A DNA stretch of 64,000 nt from Culex pipiens pallens. Its lineage: Eukaryota; Arthropoda; Insecta; Diptera; Culicidae. The notes below the pieces were generated by a model, which was not told the origin of the DNA, searched no databases, and worked only from the letters and a program-made list of their open reading frames with translations. Location: positions 22,750,873 to 22,814,872 of the forward strand of contig NC_068938.1 in NCBI RefSeq assembly GCF_016801865.2, in the 5' to 3' direction. Below are positions 32,693 through 46,211 of the stretch, piece after piece. A program made the position numbers and the translations under genes. The number at the start of each line of letters is the position of its first letter. Position 1 is the first letter of the stretch.

Positions 32693-35600
32693 ATGAAAGA
32701 CCCCAGAAAGAAAGTTAAAAATATCAAAAACCGAAAAGTAATGAAAAGATCTGGCCATGCCGATTCCAATCCAAGATTTGCGTAGAAGTTGGTCTTAAAA
32801 GTAACAAGGATATTAAAGAGTTGTAAGTAAAATATCTACTTAACTCGTACTTACGCATAACTCATCAATTGAATATACAGTTTAGCTAATCGTCAATAAA
32901 ACCCATTTGAACTGATTTGCTCAAATAAATTGTATTAAATGTATTAAAAAAAATTAAACCATGCTTAAATTATTGCTTTTCAAGTAAAATTCAATTTCGG
33001 ATTGTTACTTGTACGAGCGCTTTTGATTGTTTTTAAAAGTTTTAAATTAAATGTGATATCTTTTTCCAAAATTTGTGTTGCCTAAAGATTTTTTCGTGGC
33101 GAAATTTTTTAAAAGGAAAAAAATAATTTCATCTGATTTATAGTTAAGATGTGTCAAAATTACTGAAAAGTAGTTTTCCTGCAAATATTTCTAAAAGCAG
33201 TTAAATAAATCAATAAAAATCTTTTATACCCATCAAATGATATGTTAACAAGAAATAAACAATAATAAACATCTTACAATAGTAAATAAAAGTATTTTTA
33301 GAAATCATCTGGCAAAGTTGAGGACGCTTCAATCCAAAAATATGAAAAAATAGTTTTTTGTGTGAAAAAATAGTAAAACATGTTTTCATGCTCAATACAT
33401 TGTTGTACAATCCATAAAAACGCATATTGTAACAATATTCTAAATAGGTTTGTTCATTGTTCGTCTGAAATAATAAAAATCATGTGATTTTCTTTTGATG
33501 GTTGTAAACTAGTAAAATTTTTAATTTTTTGTTCATTGAATTCAAACTTAATTAAAAATAGAAAAATTGAAAATAAAATATTACTTTTGCATATAATTTC
33601 ATAAAATGCCATGCATTTTTTTTTTGTTTGGCCATTAGGATGACCTGCACCATGTCGAGCTGGACCAAAAAATGGCAATTTTTGTTGTCATAACCCCGCA
33701 TAATTTCAACCAATTAAAGCTTTCTTGGACGCAAATGAAAGGTGATTAGTATTAGGCTTTAGAGAAACAATAGTTTGTAATTTTCGTCATTAAAAGATTA
33801 AAAGATTAAAAGATTGGGTATCAAACAAGAGAGCGTATGGGTCCTTGTTCAAATTTTCAAGTTATCCCAGATTAAGTGGATAAAGTGGTTTTTTGGCGTG
33901 TCGAAAAACCCAGATTTTATTTTAATAATAATCGTGTCTCGGAATCCCGTCAATAAAAGTTCAATTTTTTATATGGTTTGTAAAATTTTCCTATTTTTTT
34001 AAATAAAACAAAACTTTTTTTAATTGCTAAAAGACTTGATATAAAATGAAAAAAAAAACACTGTTAGAATTTATGTTTAAAATGCAAGCAAAGTTTTAAC
34101 CACGAAACATAAAAAAGGAGAAAAAATAAGTTGTCGTTAATTAACGATAATAATAACCACCTGTTTGTCTATAATTAATACAAATCCAGATATATTCAAA
34201 TACAAAAAGAAACACATTTAATTAGATCTCCAAACCTTGAACCTTTCAAACGTATGAATGTGAACCTCCAACGCCTCGAAAAGCTCGGTTCACGACTTCC
34301 TATGTAGTCGATGCCAGTTTGGCATTGCCCAAGTAATCCCCCGAAACAAAACACAAAAACTATTCACCCCTTTTATTTCGACAATCGATCGAATATATTC
34401 AGCATGCCTTAATTAGGAAAGGAAGCTTGGAAGCTTGATTGTGTTCCAACTTTGGATGCTTTTTCTTTCTTTCGAAGGGTAGAGGGTGGTTTTATGGCCT
34501 TAATTTAACATTTTTTCCTTTTTTTTGCAAATGCAGTAAAAACTCGGAAGGAATACGGAAATCTTGCGAAAATCGGCGCTAACTACACTTTGGTAAAGGC
34601 CAGATTGTTTTCCATTTGAATCTCTGAGACAAGGTTGTCCAAAAAATGAAGAACAGGATAAACACCCAACACCCAAACGAACGCTTTCGTGGAAAAAATG
34701 CTTTCATCAAGTCAAACATTGGAGCAAGAAAGTGATTAATTAATCCGGTCTGAAGGACGAGCTACTTGAAAATAAATCTCTCCTTCAAATTGTATTTGCT
34801 AACGCCCTCCTGCCTGGACTCGGCAACCCCCTGTTGAAATGTGTCATTTATCAGAGGAGATTACTCTCGTGAAATAGGCCTCATTATTTGCAACGGGAAA
34901 AATGCTTTATTATTTGCTGGGACTTGTATCTTGGAGGAAAGCTTTCTTCGAAAGAAATGATTCGTCCCCCCCCTTCGGCACAGGTATGTGTGGGCGAGTC
35001 ATAAATGAATATAAATGGGTTTACTGCCACCTTAATACGATTACTACTTGACGTGCAATCAGAGATATGTGGAAGGAGAGTGTTCCCGGAAGCCGGTCCC
35101 GATGCACATCTATCAGACTTGGTATTTGCCAGCAAAGTAAAAGTTAAAGCGTCCTCCATATAGAGCGATACATCGCACCAAGTGAAGTGAAAAGTATTTA
35201 TACTCTCAACATTCCTGGCCGGGAAGAGATATGAACTAATATTTTACGCCACACCAGGATGCGAAGCTTCTTCGAGCCAGCCAGCCAACCGTGGCAAGGT
35301 TCCTCCGGATGCTATCGTAAATATATGAGTATTTACTCGTACTTGAGGAAGAATCACCATGGGTTGTAGGGTTGGTCCGTGACCTTTTGTCTTACATTTA
35401 TTTTTTGTAAATTTTTTTTAACTTCGCCACAACTTTTCAAATGTTGCTGGTGTTGGTTTTGTTGATTTTTTTGAATTTCATTTTATATTTAAAAGGTCAT
35501 AATGCGTCCCAGTCCAACTCACTGTGTTGTCAAGCGAGCTATTTTCTAGAACTCCATACGACTTGGGAAGATAACGCCATGCCATCAGCTCAACGCACAC

Positions 35601-35729
35601 ACGTGGTCTGCGGTTTTATATTGTTTTAGCAGCATCATCTCTTGCTCATCTCACCTTGTCAGCAGTTCCGAACCTTTTTACTTCCTTATGAAATAAATTC
35701 CCGCTTCTTTTTCTTCTCTCTCTATTCAG

Positions 35730-35840
35730 TTCTGCGCTGCCGAACACAGGATGAACGGTTCCGCCGACCCGAAGGACGTCGTCATAGAACCGGATGGCCC
35801 ATCCGAGGTATCCCAGGACGACCCCGACAACGATCCCAAG
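35730..35840 (+). CDS. Ac3: Ac3 exon 5: start of C1b linker
   Basis: 37 residues starting FCAAEHRMNGS, then an acidic stretch (VSQDDPDNDPK). The frame is fixed by the flanking exons, both phase 0. Acceptor TCTATTCAG, donor AAG|GTAATA. This linker is poorly conserved, so confidence rests on splice signals and frame. Confidence 0.88.
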
Positions 35841-35903
35841 GTAATATCTAAAAGAGTGGAGAATTCCCGGCCCAAGTGTTGTATTTCCCCTGTATCGCTC
35901 TAG

Positions 35904-36178
35904 ACCCCAGCCGACGAGGAGTCCAACGCCGGACTGGACGACGCCAAGTCGGACGACAACTCCGCCGAGGAGTACAAGGTGCGGCTGCGGAAGGAGCTGG
36001 TCAGCCGCGATGGGCACCGGGAGATCTACAAGGACATCAACGTGCTGCTCCGCTTCAAGGACGACACCATCGAGCAGGCCTACGGACTGTACCGCCAGCC
36101 GCAGAGTTCGGTGCCGCTGCTGGGCGGACTCATCGTGCAGTTCATCGGGCTCGTCTTCTCCATTCTAGTTCTTCCACG
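35904..36178 (+). CDS. Ac3: Ac3 exon 6: C1b and seventh membrane helix
   Basis: After a 63-bp intron (acceptor TCGCTCTAG), it encodes an acidic segment, then EEYKVRLRKELVSRDGHREI and RFKDDTIEQAYGLYRQP, the conserved end of C1b, then hydrophobic VPLLGGLIVQFIGLVFSILV (TM7). It ends with CG of Arg before GTGAGG. Confidence 0.94.
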
Positions 36179-38737
36179 GTGAGGTTCTGTGCGCGGATGT
36201 TCTCTGTGAATTGTGAACCGTTCTTTACTTTTTAAACGGAAGCTCTACTGACACTTTTTTAAAAGAGTTTATCATGTTTTTTTTGACTGATTAATTTGCC
36301 GAGCAGGATCTGGAATCAGATAAATTGTTCTTGTTAAATCAGTGTATAGAAATATATCACTAAACTTTTTCATTTTGCTAGTATTTTGATTCATCAGATT
36401 CATAAAAAATCTAAAGACTTTAAAATTAATTCGTGTTCAAACTAAAAGAAAAAATAAATGAATGAGTTATTTTTTGTGTAACTAAATCATACTTGATACT
36501 TTGTACATTGTACATTCTACATTGTGTAAAATTATTAAAAAAAATTACATTCAACAAAATCCATTGCAAAAAATCCTCGTGTTTAGATACCATTTGTTAA
36601 ATTTTAAAACACCTTCCCAAATTTACAGACATTATGAAATTTGGGGCGATTCTAAATATAATAAAATGTAGCATACTGAATGATTTGTTTAAACAAAATG
36701 AGGCCATTGCAAATATTTTTTGATATTTATTATTCATTATACACCTGTCCAGTTGTTTTGCAATCATTAGTTTCCAAAATATCTAAGTATTCACGAAAAT
36801 TTAATTTTTCTCAAAAAAAAGTGTTTGCGGTGCTGTACACTGGAATTTCATAAAAATTTCAAACGTTTTTTATCCAGCCAAACATGCTCAATTTGGTGAT
36901 AATTGCAGAAAATGCATTTGAGATGATTTTCAGTTGATATGACTTCTATTTTCATTAAAATTTTGAAGATTTAAAAAAATGCCCCCTGATTTTTCGGAAT
37001 AATTTTGAAGGGGGGGGGGGGGGGTGACATAAATTTAAAAAAAATATTTGCAGCGGCTTTAAAGGTAAAATTTTAACCACGTTGGTATTCGTTAGGGTGT
37101 ACAGAAAAAACTACTGACAAACTGGTTTGTATGTTTTTGTCAATTGGTTGAATTGATTGAGATTCGGCAATTAAACTCATGCTTGAATATTAAAATAGGT
37201 CATTCCTTACATGATTAACCGAAATCACGGTTATTCAAAGTTTCGATATCCAAAGCTATTTTCTGAGTCTGTAGAAAAAACTTCTGAAAATCGAATTTAT
37301 GTTTTTTTTTATTTTCTTATTTTTATGTCAAATTGGAGTTCAAGTTTAAGAAAATTAAATTTTGATTTTTTATTTTTTTTTCATTTGAATGCAACTTTCA
37401 TTTTATTTATTCTATTATCAAAGAAGTCATTTCTCAGCACAAGTTCGTAAATATAAGTTTTCATACAACTTTGGCAGCTGATTTGGTGTTCTTAGATTTT
37501 CGGCAAAGTTGGTAAATATTAATTAGGACTTTTCAATATCAAAGAGTTACTCTCTAAAAAAACTGCTATCCTTTATTGGTAAAATTGATTGAGCAAAATT
37601 ACAATTTTTGAAAATTTTGTTTTTTTTAAAGTATTTAATAACAAAAATGCTATTTTTGAGCTAGGACAAATGTTGCTCAATTTCATTTGGCAGTGTTGCC
37701 AATTTTTCGAAACATAATGAGTTTTGAAACACCTGAGGGAAAGCCGAAATTTTTTTTTTGATTTTATTTGTAAAATCAAATTTGTATGCGTAAAGTACAA
37801 AGATGGGCATGACTTCTAAAGGTAAAAAAGTCACGTTATCAACAAAAAATCATGTTTGTGGATATAACTGTAAAAGTACACCACATCTAAATTAATATAA
37901 AGTACTTTGATTTTCCATCTAAAAGTAAAGTTAATACATTTTTTCCGATTTTCCATTTTTTCAAAAATAATGATTTTCTTTGAAAAGTTGGCAACACTGC
38001 CAAATGAGATTTGAGCACCTTGTGCCATAGCTCAAAAGATGCCATCTCAAACACATAAAAAAAATATTATTTTGAGCAAATCTTTTTTTTTTGTCAAAAC
38101 TCCACTTAATAAAATGGGTAAATATTTTAAGAGCTAAGCTGTTTTTCTGAGAAGTCTTAGGCATTACCTAATGCTTTGCTGAAGACACCAAATCGATCAG
38201 AAAATTCGTTTTCGAGATACAGCTGCCTAAATCATATAAAATGTTGAATGGACGAACTAATGATACAAAATAATTTCTTAAGTTATAATAAAAAGTGCAC
38301 ACAAAGCTTCACCGAAGTAAAAATTTACAAAAAATATGCCTTGTCCGACGTGTCTAAGAATGACTCTGTAAGTTTTAAAAATATTAAAAAATATATTTTA
38401 ATTAGTTTGTAGGGCTGCAAATAACTAAAAAGGCTAAAGATGCCAGAAATAAATGAATTAAAAAGTTTTTTTAATCGATTGTATCGATTTTACATAGATT
38501 TTAAAAATAAAATAAAAAGCGTATTTTTGTTTGAATTACAAACGCGTTCATAAAAATCATCTTTATCATCTACAGTTTTCTAAGAGAATAGCTAAAGTGC
38601 AAACTGACCCCCGGGAGGTTGCCTCCACCCACGCCCCCCGTGGGTGTCGTTATTTATTTCTTTGGCCATTTGTCGTTATCTATTGTCTGCAAGCATACTG
38701 ACAGCGTTTTCTTCCTTCTTTTTTTCTCTCTCCACAG
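36179..38737 (+). other. Ac3: Ac3 intron 6 (2.6 kb)
   Basis: AT-rich. It contains a 15-G run at 37010-37024 and a facing pair of the dispersed repeat seen at 1030-1290 (about 37405-37540 forward, 38160-38290 reverse), suggesting a diverged fold-back element. Confidence 0.75.
37010..37024 (+). repeat. Poly-G run (15 G)
   Basis: An uninterrupted run of G in AT-rich intron DNA. Another, of 13 G, is at 39931-39943. Such runs are prone to length error in assemblies. Confidence 0.9.
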
Positions 38738-38825
38738 CACCGCGTTGCACTTTGAGATCGTAATACCGCCGCTGATAATTATTGCCATTCTTGTTTTCAT
38801 CTCGGTGGCGGAGAATTTCCCCGGG
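38738..38825 (+). CDS. Ac3: Ac3 exon 7: eighth membrane helix
   Basis: The first base completes Arg. Encodes TALHFEIVIPPLIIIAILVF and ISVAENFPG. Acceptor CTCTCTCCACAG, donor GGG|GTAAGT. The hydrophobic run is TM8. Confidence 0.93.
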
Positions 38826-39623
38826 GTAAGTGTGACAGCTTTAATTGCAAATTGAAAAACGAGCTTATTTCACCTGGTGGCGAGGCCACGTGGTATATTT
38901 CACAAACCACGGTCACTTCATTGCGTCTTATCGCTGCTGTGTGACGGTGGAAAACCAGCTGGAAAATGACACTCTCAGCTGGTAATTTTTCACTGCTTCA
39001 GCAATGGAGGAGAATAGTAATAAAAGAAAAAAAACGCTCTCGAATAGAACGCCGGACAGGTTGACAGACAGATATAACACAACAACGCTCGGAACATGAT
39101 TTCCCGCCATTTTTCCCGCAGACTCATCCAGCTTAGCTCTCATCCTATTCAGCATTTCACTTTTTTTTGTGCTGCTTTTTTTCCCGTTGATTTGAATGGA
39201 GCATAAATCATTATAAATTGAAATAAAAAAAAATCCCTCTCTATCTCTTTCTGCCAATATGACCTACAGTGTGGCATGGCCGGGGAAATGGAAAATCATC
39301 ATCATTCTCGGTACATAGTACGGACTTGAGCCAAAGCAGACGGGTTTATAACGGTTGGCTGATAAAAAAAGTATAGATGGAATATGGATGCTGTCTCCGG
39401 AAGGCATAGAAAGTGGCGTTGAATCGCTCCGAGTCGATTAAGGCTGATTGCGTATATATTTTATCAGACATTGCCACAGAATTTAAAGAGCAGCTTTGAA
39501 AGTGCCACGGAGAAAAATTTCATGCATTTAAAATTTAAAATTAGATACGAAAAATTCGCTGGAACAACAAAAAATAGAACAAGAAAATGTTCGGAGGCTT
39601 TAGAAAGGGTTTAAAACTGTAGT

Positions 39624-39823
39624 GCAGGCCTGCCCAACCATTTTGGTTCAATTTTAAAATTTTTGATCGTCAAAAATACAATTTTTAATTTTTTTTCATG
39701 GTTTATTTTATGGAATCGATTCACAGATGACCAGTGAATATAACTTTTCAAATTTATGTTCACTGGTCATCTGAGAACTGATCCCAAAAATGTGAAAATT
39801 GAGCTAAAAATGTTGGGCAGGCC
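39624..39823. mobile_element. Miniature element, AGGCCTGCCCAAC termini
   Basis: The left phrase AGGCCTGCCCAACCATTTT and the right TGTTGGGCAGGCCT are inverted. Inside is a hairpin CAGATGACCAGTGAA...TTCACTGGTCATCTG at 39724-39773. No target duplication is recognised. Confidence 0.6.
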
Positions 39824-39833
39824 TAATTTAAAA

Positions 39834-39993
39834 GGGACCATCCATAAACCACGTGCACACTATAAGGTAGGGGAGCAATTGTCCCCACTTTATACAAAAA
39901 AGTTTTTTTTGTATGGACAGTTGTCCACGAGGGGGGGGGGGGGAGCGGTTGAGATTTCAAAAAAACGTGTCCACGCGGTTTGTGGATGGTCCC
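39834..39993. mobile_element. Miniature element, GGGACCATCCATAAACCACG termini
   Basis: The left GGGACCATCCATAAACCACG and right CGCGGTTTGTGGATGGTCCC are near-perfect inverted termini of a 160-bp element. The interior includes a 13-G run. Confidence 0.75.
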
Positions 39994-40161
39994 AAAAGTG
40001 TCCCCGTGGTTCATGGATGATCCTTGTCCAAAATTCTGAATATGGGGACCGATTTTTCGAAAAAAAAACTAACTTAATCCACCTATGAAGGCATCAACCT
40101 CACTTTTTACCAACAATGGGTAATATGAGTGGTTTGGAAAAATAAGTACACAGATATAACA

Positions 40162-40806
40162 TAAGTGGTCATAACTCGAGACAGGGTTGCCAGACCTTTA
40201 ATATTGTAGACTCGTTGGAAAGGTCTCTCGATTACCTAACCAACGATGGGTCGGGTGATGGATCCGAACATCGTTTGCATACATTTAATTGAGATCCGGC
40301 TTCAAAAAAGTACATAAATATCACTTAAGTGGTCATAACTCGAGACAGGGTTGCCAGATCTTCAATGTTGTGAGCTCGTTGAAAAGGTCTCTCGATAACC
40401 TAATCAACGATGGGTCGGATGATGGATCCGGACATCGTTTACATGCATATAAATGAGATTCGGATATATGTGAAAACACATTTTTATACATAACTTTTGA
40501 ACTAGTTATCGAAACTTCAAACAATTCAATAGCGATGTATAGGACCCTATACCAAGTCGATTGCAACTGGTTTGGTCAAAATCGGTTCAGCTAGTGCTGA
40601 GAAAACTCAGTGAGAATTTTGGTCACATACATACATACACACGCACATACACACACACATACATACACACACACACACAGACAGACATTTGTTCAGTTTT
40701 TGATTCTGAGTCGATATGTATGCATGAAGGTGGGTCTTCGAGCTTTTAATAAAAAGTTAATTTTTAGAGCAGGATTATAGCCTTACCTCAGTGAGGAAGG
40801 CAAAAA
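40162..40806 (+). repeat. 164-bp tandem duplication, CA/CATA microsatellite and terminal hairpin
   Basis: Two units begin at 40162 and 40326 (TAAGTGGTCATAACTCGAG). They are followed by unique DNA, a CA/CATA-rich microsatellite at 40625-40685 and a small hairpin GCCTTACCTCAGTGAGGAAGGC at the right end. The ordered parts suggest one repetitive element with a defined 3' end. No ORF. Confidence 0.65.
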
Positions 40807-41839
40807 TACCATACTTTGAAGGTCTGTATTGAGCTCTAGGGTGCTCCAAATTTCAATGTTATATATATATAAAAAGATGCGCAAGTATTTGGCCTACATG
40901 CCAGTGATGTTGAAAATAAACGCTTCAGTGGCCAAAGTGCCTCAAAAACTTACACTTTTGAAAACATCTTTTTTTACCCATTTAAAGTTCAAATGCAAAA
41001 TGCCAGCTCCTGCTACGTCCAATCAAGCACATATTTGGGATTTAAGCTCAGTATGCCCACCGGAACATACCCCAGAATGCCAAAAAGTCACTTTTGTTTT
41101 TGTTACAGTCCGTTAGTTCGAAAATTTTGGATAAGACAACACTTCCTTGGTCAAATATTGAAAATCGATTAATATATGAATTGAAGTTTCGTTTATCAGG
41201 TTCTCCGTCTATAACGAAGGCTTCTCTTCGAATAATTGAAATTTTATTTTCATTACACAGTTTAGAGTCGAACTCTTAGAAAAATATCGAGCAAATTATG
41301 ACAGTTCCGGTTGCACCCAAAACAAAGTCAAATCTCGTCTATAAATCGTCTATACTGCTCAGTTTACATGTTCCAGAGGCCGAATAGCCGAAATATCCAG
41401 AAACAATGTTCGACCAAATGAGACAATTAGCAGAAAGTTGTGTTCATGATTGACTTCATTTAGCACCGATGTAATCCCAGCAACATCGTTCAAAATAACA
41501 CGCCAGCATCGATAGCTTAGCTATTTTTTAAACAATCTCTATAGGGGCGGGGGGGGCAGAATGGGCCATCCTTGGTTTTGGGCTTTAGAATGGATTAAGA
41601 CCAACTGTAAGAGAAGGGTCTTATAAAGGACATCACATAACATTACCATACCTTATACGACGTTTGAATTCATTGTATTTTCCGAATTATGAGCAAAAAT
41701 GTAAATTTATTGACAAAACCACGCAAATGCTGTTTATAAATAAGTTGGATTGTTCGGAAAAGTTTATTCAATGCTTATAATGTTACGAGATGTTACTAGT
41801 AGTGATGTTAAGAGCGAGTTTTTCACCGATGTGAAACAA

Positions 41840-43173
41840 GTCGTATCGAGGTGCTCAGATTTGGACGAAACTTTCAGGGTTTGTTTGTCTATACATGCGA
41901 TGAACTGATGCCAAATATGAGCCCTCTACGACAAAGGGAAGTGGGGTAAAACGGGCATTGAAGTTTGAGGTCCAAAACACATGAAAAATCTTAAAATTGC
42001 TCGCATTTCCGTAAAACTTCATCAATTCCAACTCTCTTAGATGCATTCGAAAGGTCTTTTGAAGCCCTTCAAAATGTGCTATAGACATCCAGGATTGGTT
42101 TGACTTTTTCTCATAGCTTTTTTTAAATTACTGTTAAAAATGGATTTTTTTAAAACCTTAATAACTTTTGGCAACAGCCTCCAACACCTATACTCCCATA
42201 GGTCAAAAGTTAGGGAATTTCATGGACCATAAGCCTGCGGTATTAACTTTTTGGCCAATCGCAGTTTTTCTCATAGTTTTACGATTTTTCTAGAACAAAC
42301 ATTTTACAACGTTAGTTTTTGCCCTGTAGACCTCCATAGCGCACTTTTTGGTCTCAATGTTGACATATTTGGAATCCTCAGAAAATTTTACATTAGATTG
42401 AGGTGTTGGAATTTTGAATTTGGTTGGAAAAAATGCCATTTTGAATTAATCAAAATATTATTTAGCATTTCGTCGGATTAGGGGTAAAACAAGTTTTCGC
42501 CTACTTGATACAGCATTTGACGTATTGATCAAAGGGTAAATAAGATCCATTTCGTTTTTCAAAAATGTTTTATTTAATTATTTTTTAAATCAAAAATTAT
42601 AATTCCAATACTTCTTACTTACGTGAAATTGTTCGAGGATTCCGAATATGACGAAATTGAGACCAAAAAGTGCTGTCTTCTTGGCCTACATGGCAAAAAC
42701 TAACGTTGTAAAATGTTTGTTCTAGAAAATTCGTAAAACTATGAGAAAAACTGCGATTGGCCAAAAAGTTAATACAGTAGGCTTATTGTCCATGAAATTC
42801 CCTAACTTTTGACCTATGGGAGTGTGGGTGTTGGAGGCTGTTGCAAAAAGTTATTAAGGTTTTAAAAAATCCATTTTTAACAGTAATTTGCAAAAGCTAT
42901 GAGAAAAAGTCAAACCAATCCTGGATGTCTATAACACATTTTGAAGGGCTTCAAAAGACATTTCGAATGCATCTAAGAGAGTTGGAATTGATGATGTTTT
43001 ACGGAAATGCGAGCAATTTTAAGATTTTTCATGTGTTTTGGACCTCAAACTTCAATGCCCGTTTTACCCTACTTCCCTTTGTCGTAGAGGGCTCATATTT
43101 GACATGAGTTCATCTCATGTATAGACAAACAAACGCTGAAAGTTTCATCCAAATCGGAGCACCTCGATACGAC
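41840..43173. mobile_element. Fold-back element, about 590-bp arms
   Basis: The left arm from GTCGTATCGAGGTGCTC at 41840 to about 42430 is repeated in reverse from about 42595 to 43173. The loop is about 160 bp. Arms match closely, including TCATCAATTCCAACTCTCTT and the conserved TAGACATCCAGGATTGGTTT. No ORF or target duplication. Confidence 0.85.
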
Positions 43174-43212
43174 CTCTAGAACAAACCGAGCAGAATCTAC
43201 AAATACTGCCTC

Positions 43213-44034
43213 TTAAACGTTAATTAACGTGAACGCGAACGGAGCCTACGTTGATCTTAACTTTAACGTGAACGGAACACGTTAATTAACGTCGTTAATT
43301 AACGCGTTGATTAACTCGTTAATCCCCAACTTTGAGGGCCTGTATCTTCCAAACGGTAACATCTAGCGTGTTACTTCCAGTTGCATTTTACGGGCATTAA
43401 CTGTGACTATGAGTTCCCGGTGAGGTAATTTGTCCAAAGTGGCCACCGGTTCCGGCAACCCGGAACATTCGTAACTTCCTCCGGTGCAACCGGTAACCGG
43501 TTCCGGAGTGGTCCGATCGGGTCAAAGAACACCGGCATGATAATAGATGATTAATGATTTTAATTTTACAAAGTTTGATAAGCAACAGGTCGACTTTTGA
43601 ATATCACAATCATCGGAACCATTTGCGTGGTACCATGGAATCGGTTCCGGAGTGGCCACAGATACCCTGAACTGACCCAATGTAGTCAGTATACCTATGT
43701 ACTACAAACAACGTTTCATAACATTGGCTCAAATGTCATTTGAATGACAAAAGCTTTAAAAAAACATGCTTGACGGATGTTCCGGGTTGCCGGAACCGGT
43801 GGCCACTTTGGACAAATTACCTCACCGGGAACTAATAGTCACAGTTAATGCCCGTAAAATGCAACCGGAAGTAACCCGCTAGATGTTACCGTTTCGAAGA
43901 TACAGGCCCTCAAAGTTGGGGATTAACGCGTTAATCAACGCGTTTATTAACGACGTTAATTAACGTGCTCCGTTCACGTTAAAGTTAAGATCAACGTAGG
44001 CTCCGTTCGCGTTCACGTTTAGGTTAACGTTTAA
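43213..44034. mobile_element. Fold-back element, about 255-bp arms, TTAACG-rich
   Basis: The left arm 43213-43466 and right arm 43779-44034 are inverted. Both contain GTTAATTAACG motifs, GGCCTGTATCTTC and CGGTGAGGTAATTTGTCC. The arms are GC-richer than the intron and start in palindromic GTTAATTAAC clusters. Confidence 0.85.
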
Positions 44035-46211
44035 CGATTCCGTTAAGTTAAACGTCGTTAATTTAAACGTTTAACAGCTCTGGTTACTACCAAGGAAAAC
44101 AAACAACAACGGAACCTTCAAATCATTTAGAAGCTTGATGGTGGCAGTGTTTAATTAAAATCCACTTGGGGCAGAATGGACCACCCCTTTCCTGCCTTAT
44201 AAAAACAATCAAAAGCTTTTTGAGCTTAATGGATTATTTCACTCCTGGTAGCATCACGAATCACGTTTAATGCAACATTAGTGATTTTGTACTTGTTTTG
44301 ATGCTTATTTGTAAAAATAGTGTTTTATTACAACGTACTAACACTATTTTCAAAAATGTTTGTTTGGGTATTTATGTGACTATTTATATAAAAGTGGTAT
44401 AATAACGTCATAGAAACTATTTTAGAAAGGTCTTATCTCCCTTCAACGTTGTATTAGAAAAAAATGCTTGTTTTCTAAGGTGGTCCATTCTGCCCCGCAC
44501 CCTGGAAAAGTAGCGAAAAACCCCATTTTTTAGTTGCTTCAAAAATAGTTTTAATCTAAATATTTTCATCAACCAAGTAAACAACATTGATGGGAACATC
44601 CCAAAGCATAAGCCTACTACACTGAATTCATATTTTTTCTGTTTTTCTATGGTTTTTGGCGCATTTTTCTTAGGCAGACCATTCTGGGCCCCTAGCCCCT
44701 AATCCGATGAACGTGAACCGTACTGAAATCCACTCAGAAACGATACGAAGTCCACTCTATAGATTAAAAGAAAATTGGTGTTTACATTGACATTTATCGA
44801 CCGGTAAACAACACACGATGAGTGCGTCCTACACAATCTGATCTTTATTGGTGCTTATGATATCATCCTGCTTTAGTCCAGTTGCTGTGGTATCCTTTTT
44901 CTTTTCGAGCAATGCAAGGAGATTCATTTCTCTTAACAGGAAACAAATCTGTGAATCAGATATAATTTATATTTGGGTTCAATCAAGATTTAATAAGCAG
45001 ATTTCATGGAGGCACACAATATCCTCAAATAAATCTGATGACCCAGCGTCTCCATCAAATTACAACTTCTGCATAAATTGCCAAGGGATTGATAGCCCTC
45101 CCCCACTCCAAGAAAATTGATCACCAACTTTGCTCAAATACTGTTATCAGATAACGAAGCTATTTATAGCAAGCATTTGGTTTCTTCTCTTCTACTTTCA
45201 TTTCTCAAGTTGCCTCCAGTTACTCAAGATTCATTCAGCTGGGAATAATCTTCATTAGCTCTCGGTCCTCATCCCCCCCCTGAGGGACGACGACGACGAC
45301 GATGCAAAACTCTCGTCGTCCATCTGTCCGAGATCTCATAACCTCATTTCCCACACAGTTACAGACTTGTTTTCCAAATGCAAATTCAAGTTTCTGATGG
45401 TTTTCATCGCTTGCATCTTCGTCCATCCTATCAGTGCACTGCTCGGGAATGTGAACGGAAAGTTGAGTTGAAATCTTGCTTTGGATGCTGTTTAAACATC
45501 GGGATGAAAGACCCGAGTCATGAATTTCCCATAAGAACATTTCGTTTCGTGTCATTTGGAAAAAGGGATTACGGATCCCGGGAAGGAACCATCAGTCTGC
45601 AACGGATGTGACACTTTTGCAGACTGTGTGTGTGTGCGGCTAAAGCTCCGTCTAAACCAACACCCGCAAGGAAGAGGTGGATCGCAGTGAAAGTGCACTT
45701 GAAGTACAGACACAGTCAGTCAAGCTACTGCTTCTTCCATGAATATCTCATGCCGTGTGTGCGAGGGAAAACACTTGCCCGGATGCATTATGAATGGGGA
45801 ACGGTATTAAAATTTAATTCGTCTCCAGTTGGTGCGAGTCGACATTTGGAATCCTCCAGCTCGGGTCTCCGAAATGGTTTCACAAAATTGCAAGTCAAAT
45901 GCTGCTGGGGAGCACACATCTTTTCGAGCATGACTGGCACTGTCAGTTCCAAATGCTGCAACAGCTTGACCAAAAGATGTACAGTAAATCCCATTTGGGA
46001 GCCCCTTTTGCACGTGTGCCTAAACCGAAATATTCTTCATAAAATCTTTAATACTCGGTAAAGTTAAAGAGACTCTCAAGTTAAAAGTATTAAATATATG
46101 TAATGACATTTTTTAAGGTTTAATGAGATTGAAAAAATAAATAATCAATTTTAAGTTTTCCCAGAGAAATCGTTACGTCAACTGTTGCTTCCTTTACGGT
46201 CCCACTTTCAG

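Larger units (their letters stand above)
29747..35729 (+). other. Ac3: Ac3 intron 4 (6.0 kb)
   Basis: 30240-31450 and 34240-35640 are GC-richer and probably single-copy with no exon recognised. A GTTATT-rich element sits at about 32094-32692. 32700-34240 is AT-rich. Confidence 0.8.
41544..44700. mobile_element. Candidate outer TIR element (CAGAATGGNC termini) with two nested inverted repeats
   Basis: The left end has GGGGGGCAGAATGGGCCATCC and the right end has AGACCATTCTGGGCCCCTAG, inverted to each other. The same phrase recurs inside at 44168 and 44488. The element encloses the inverted repeats at 41840-43173 and 43213-44034. The borders are weak and no target duplication was found. Confidence 0.45.
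38826..46211 (+). other. Ac3: Ac3 intron 7 (7.4 kb), transposon-rich
   Basis: Contains miniature elements at about 39624-39823 and 39834-39993, a tandem-repeat element at 40162-40806, and a nest of inverted-repeat elements at 41544-44700. 38830-39480 and 44820-46200 are GC-richer and probably single-copy without a recognised exon. Confidence 0.85.
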
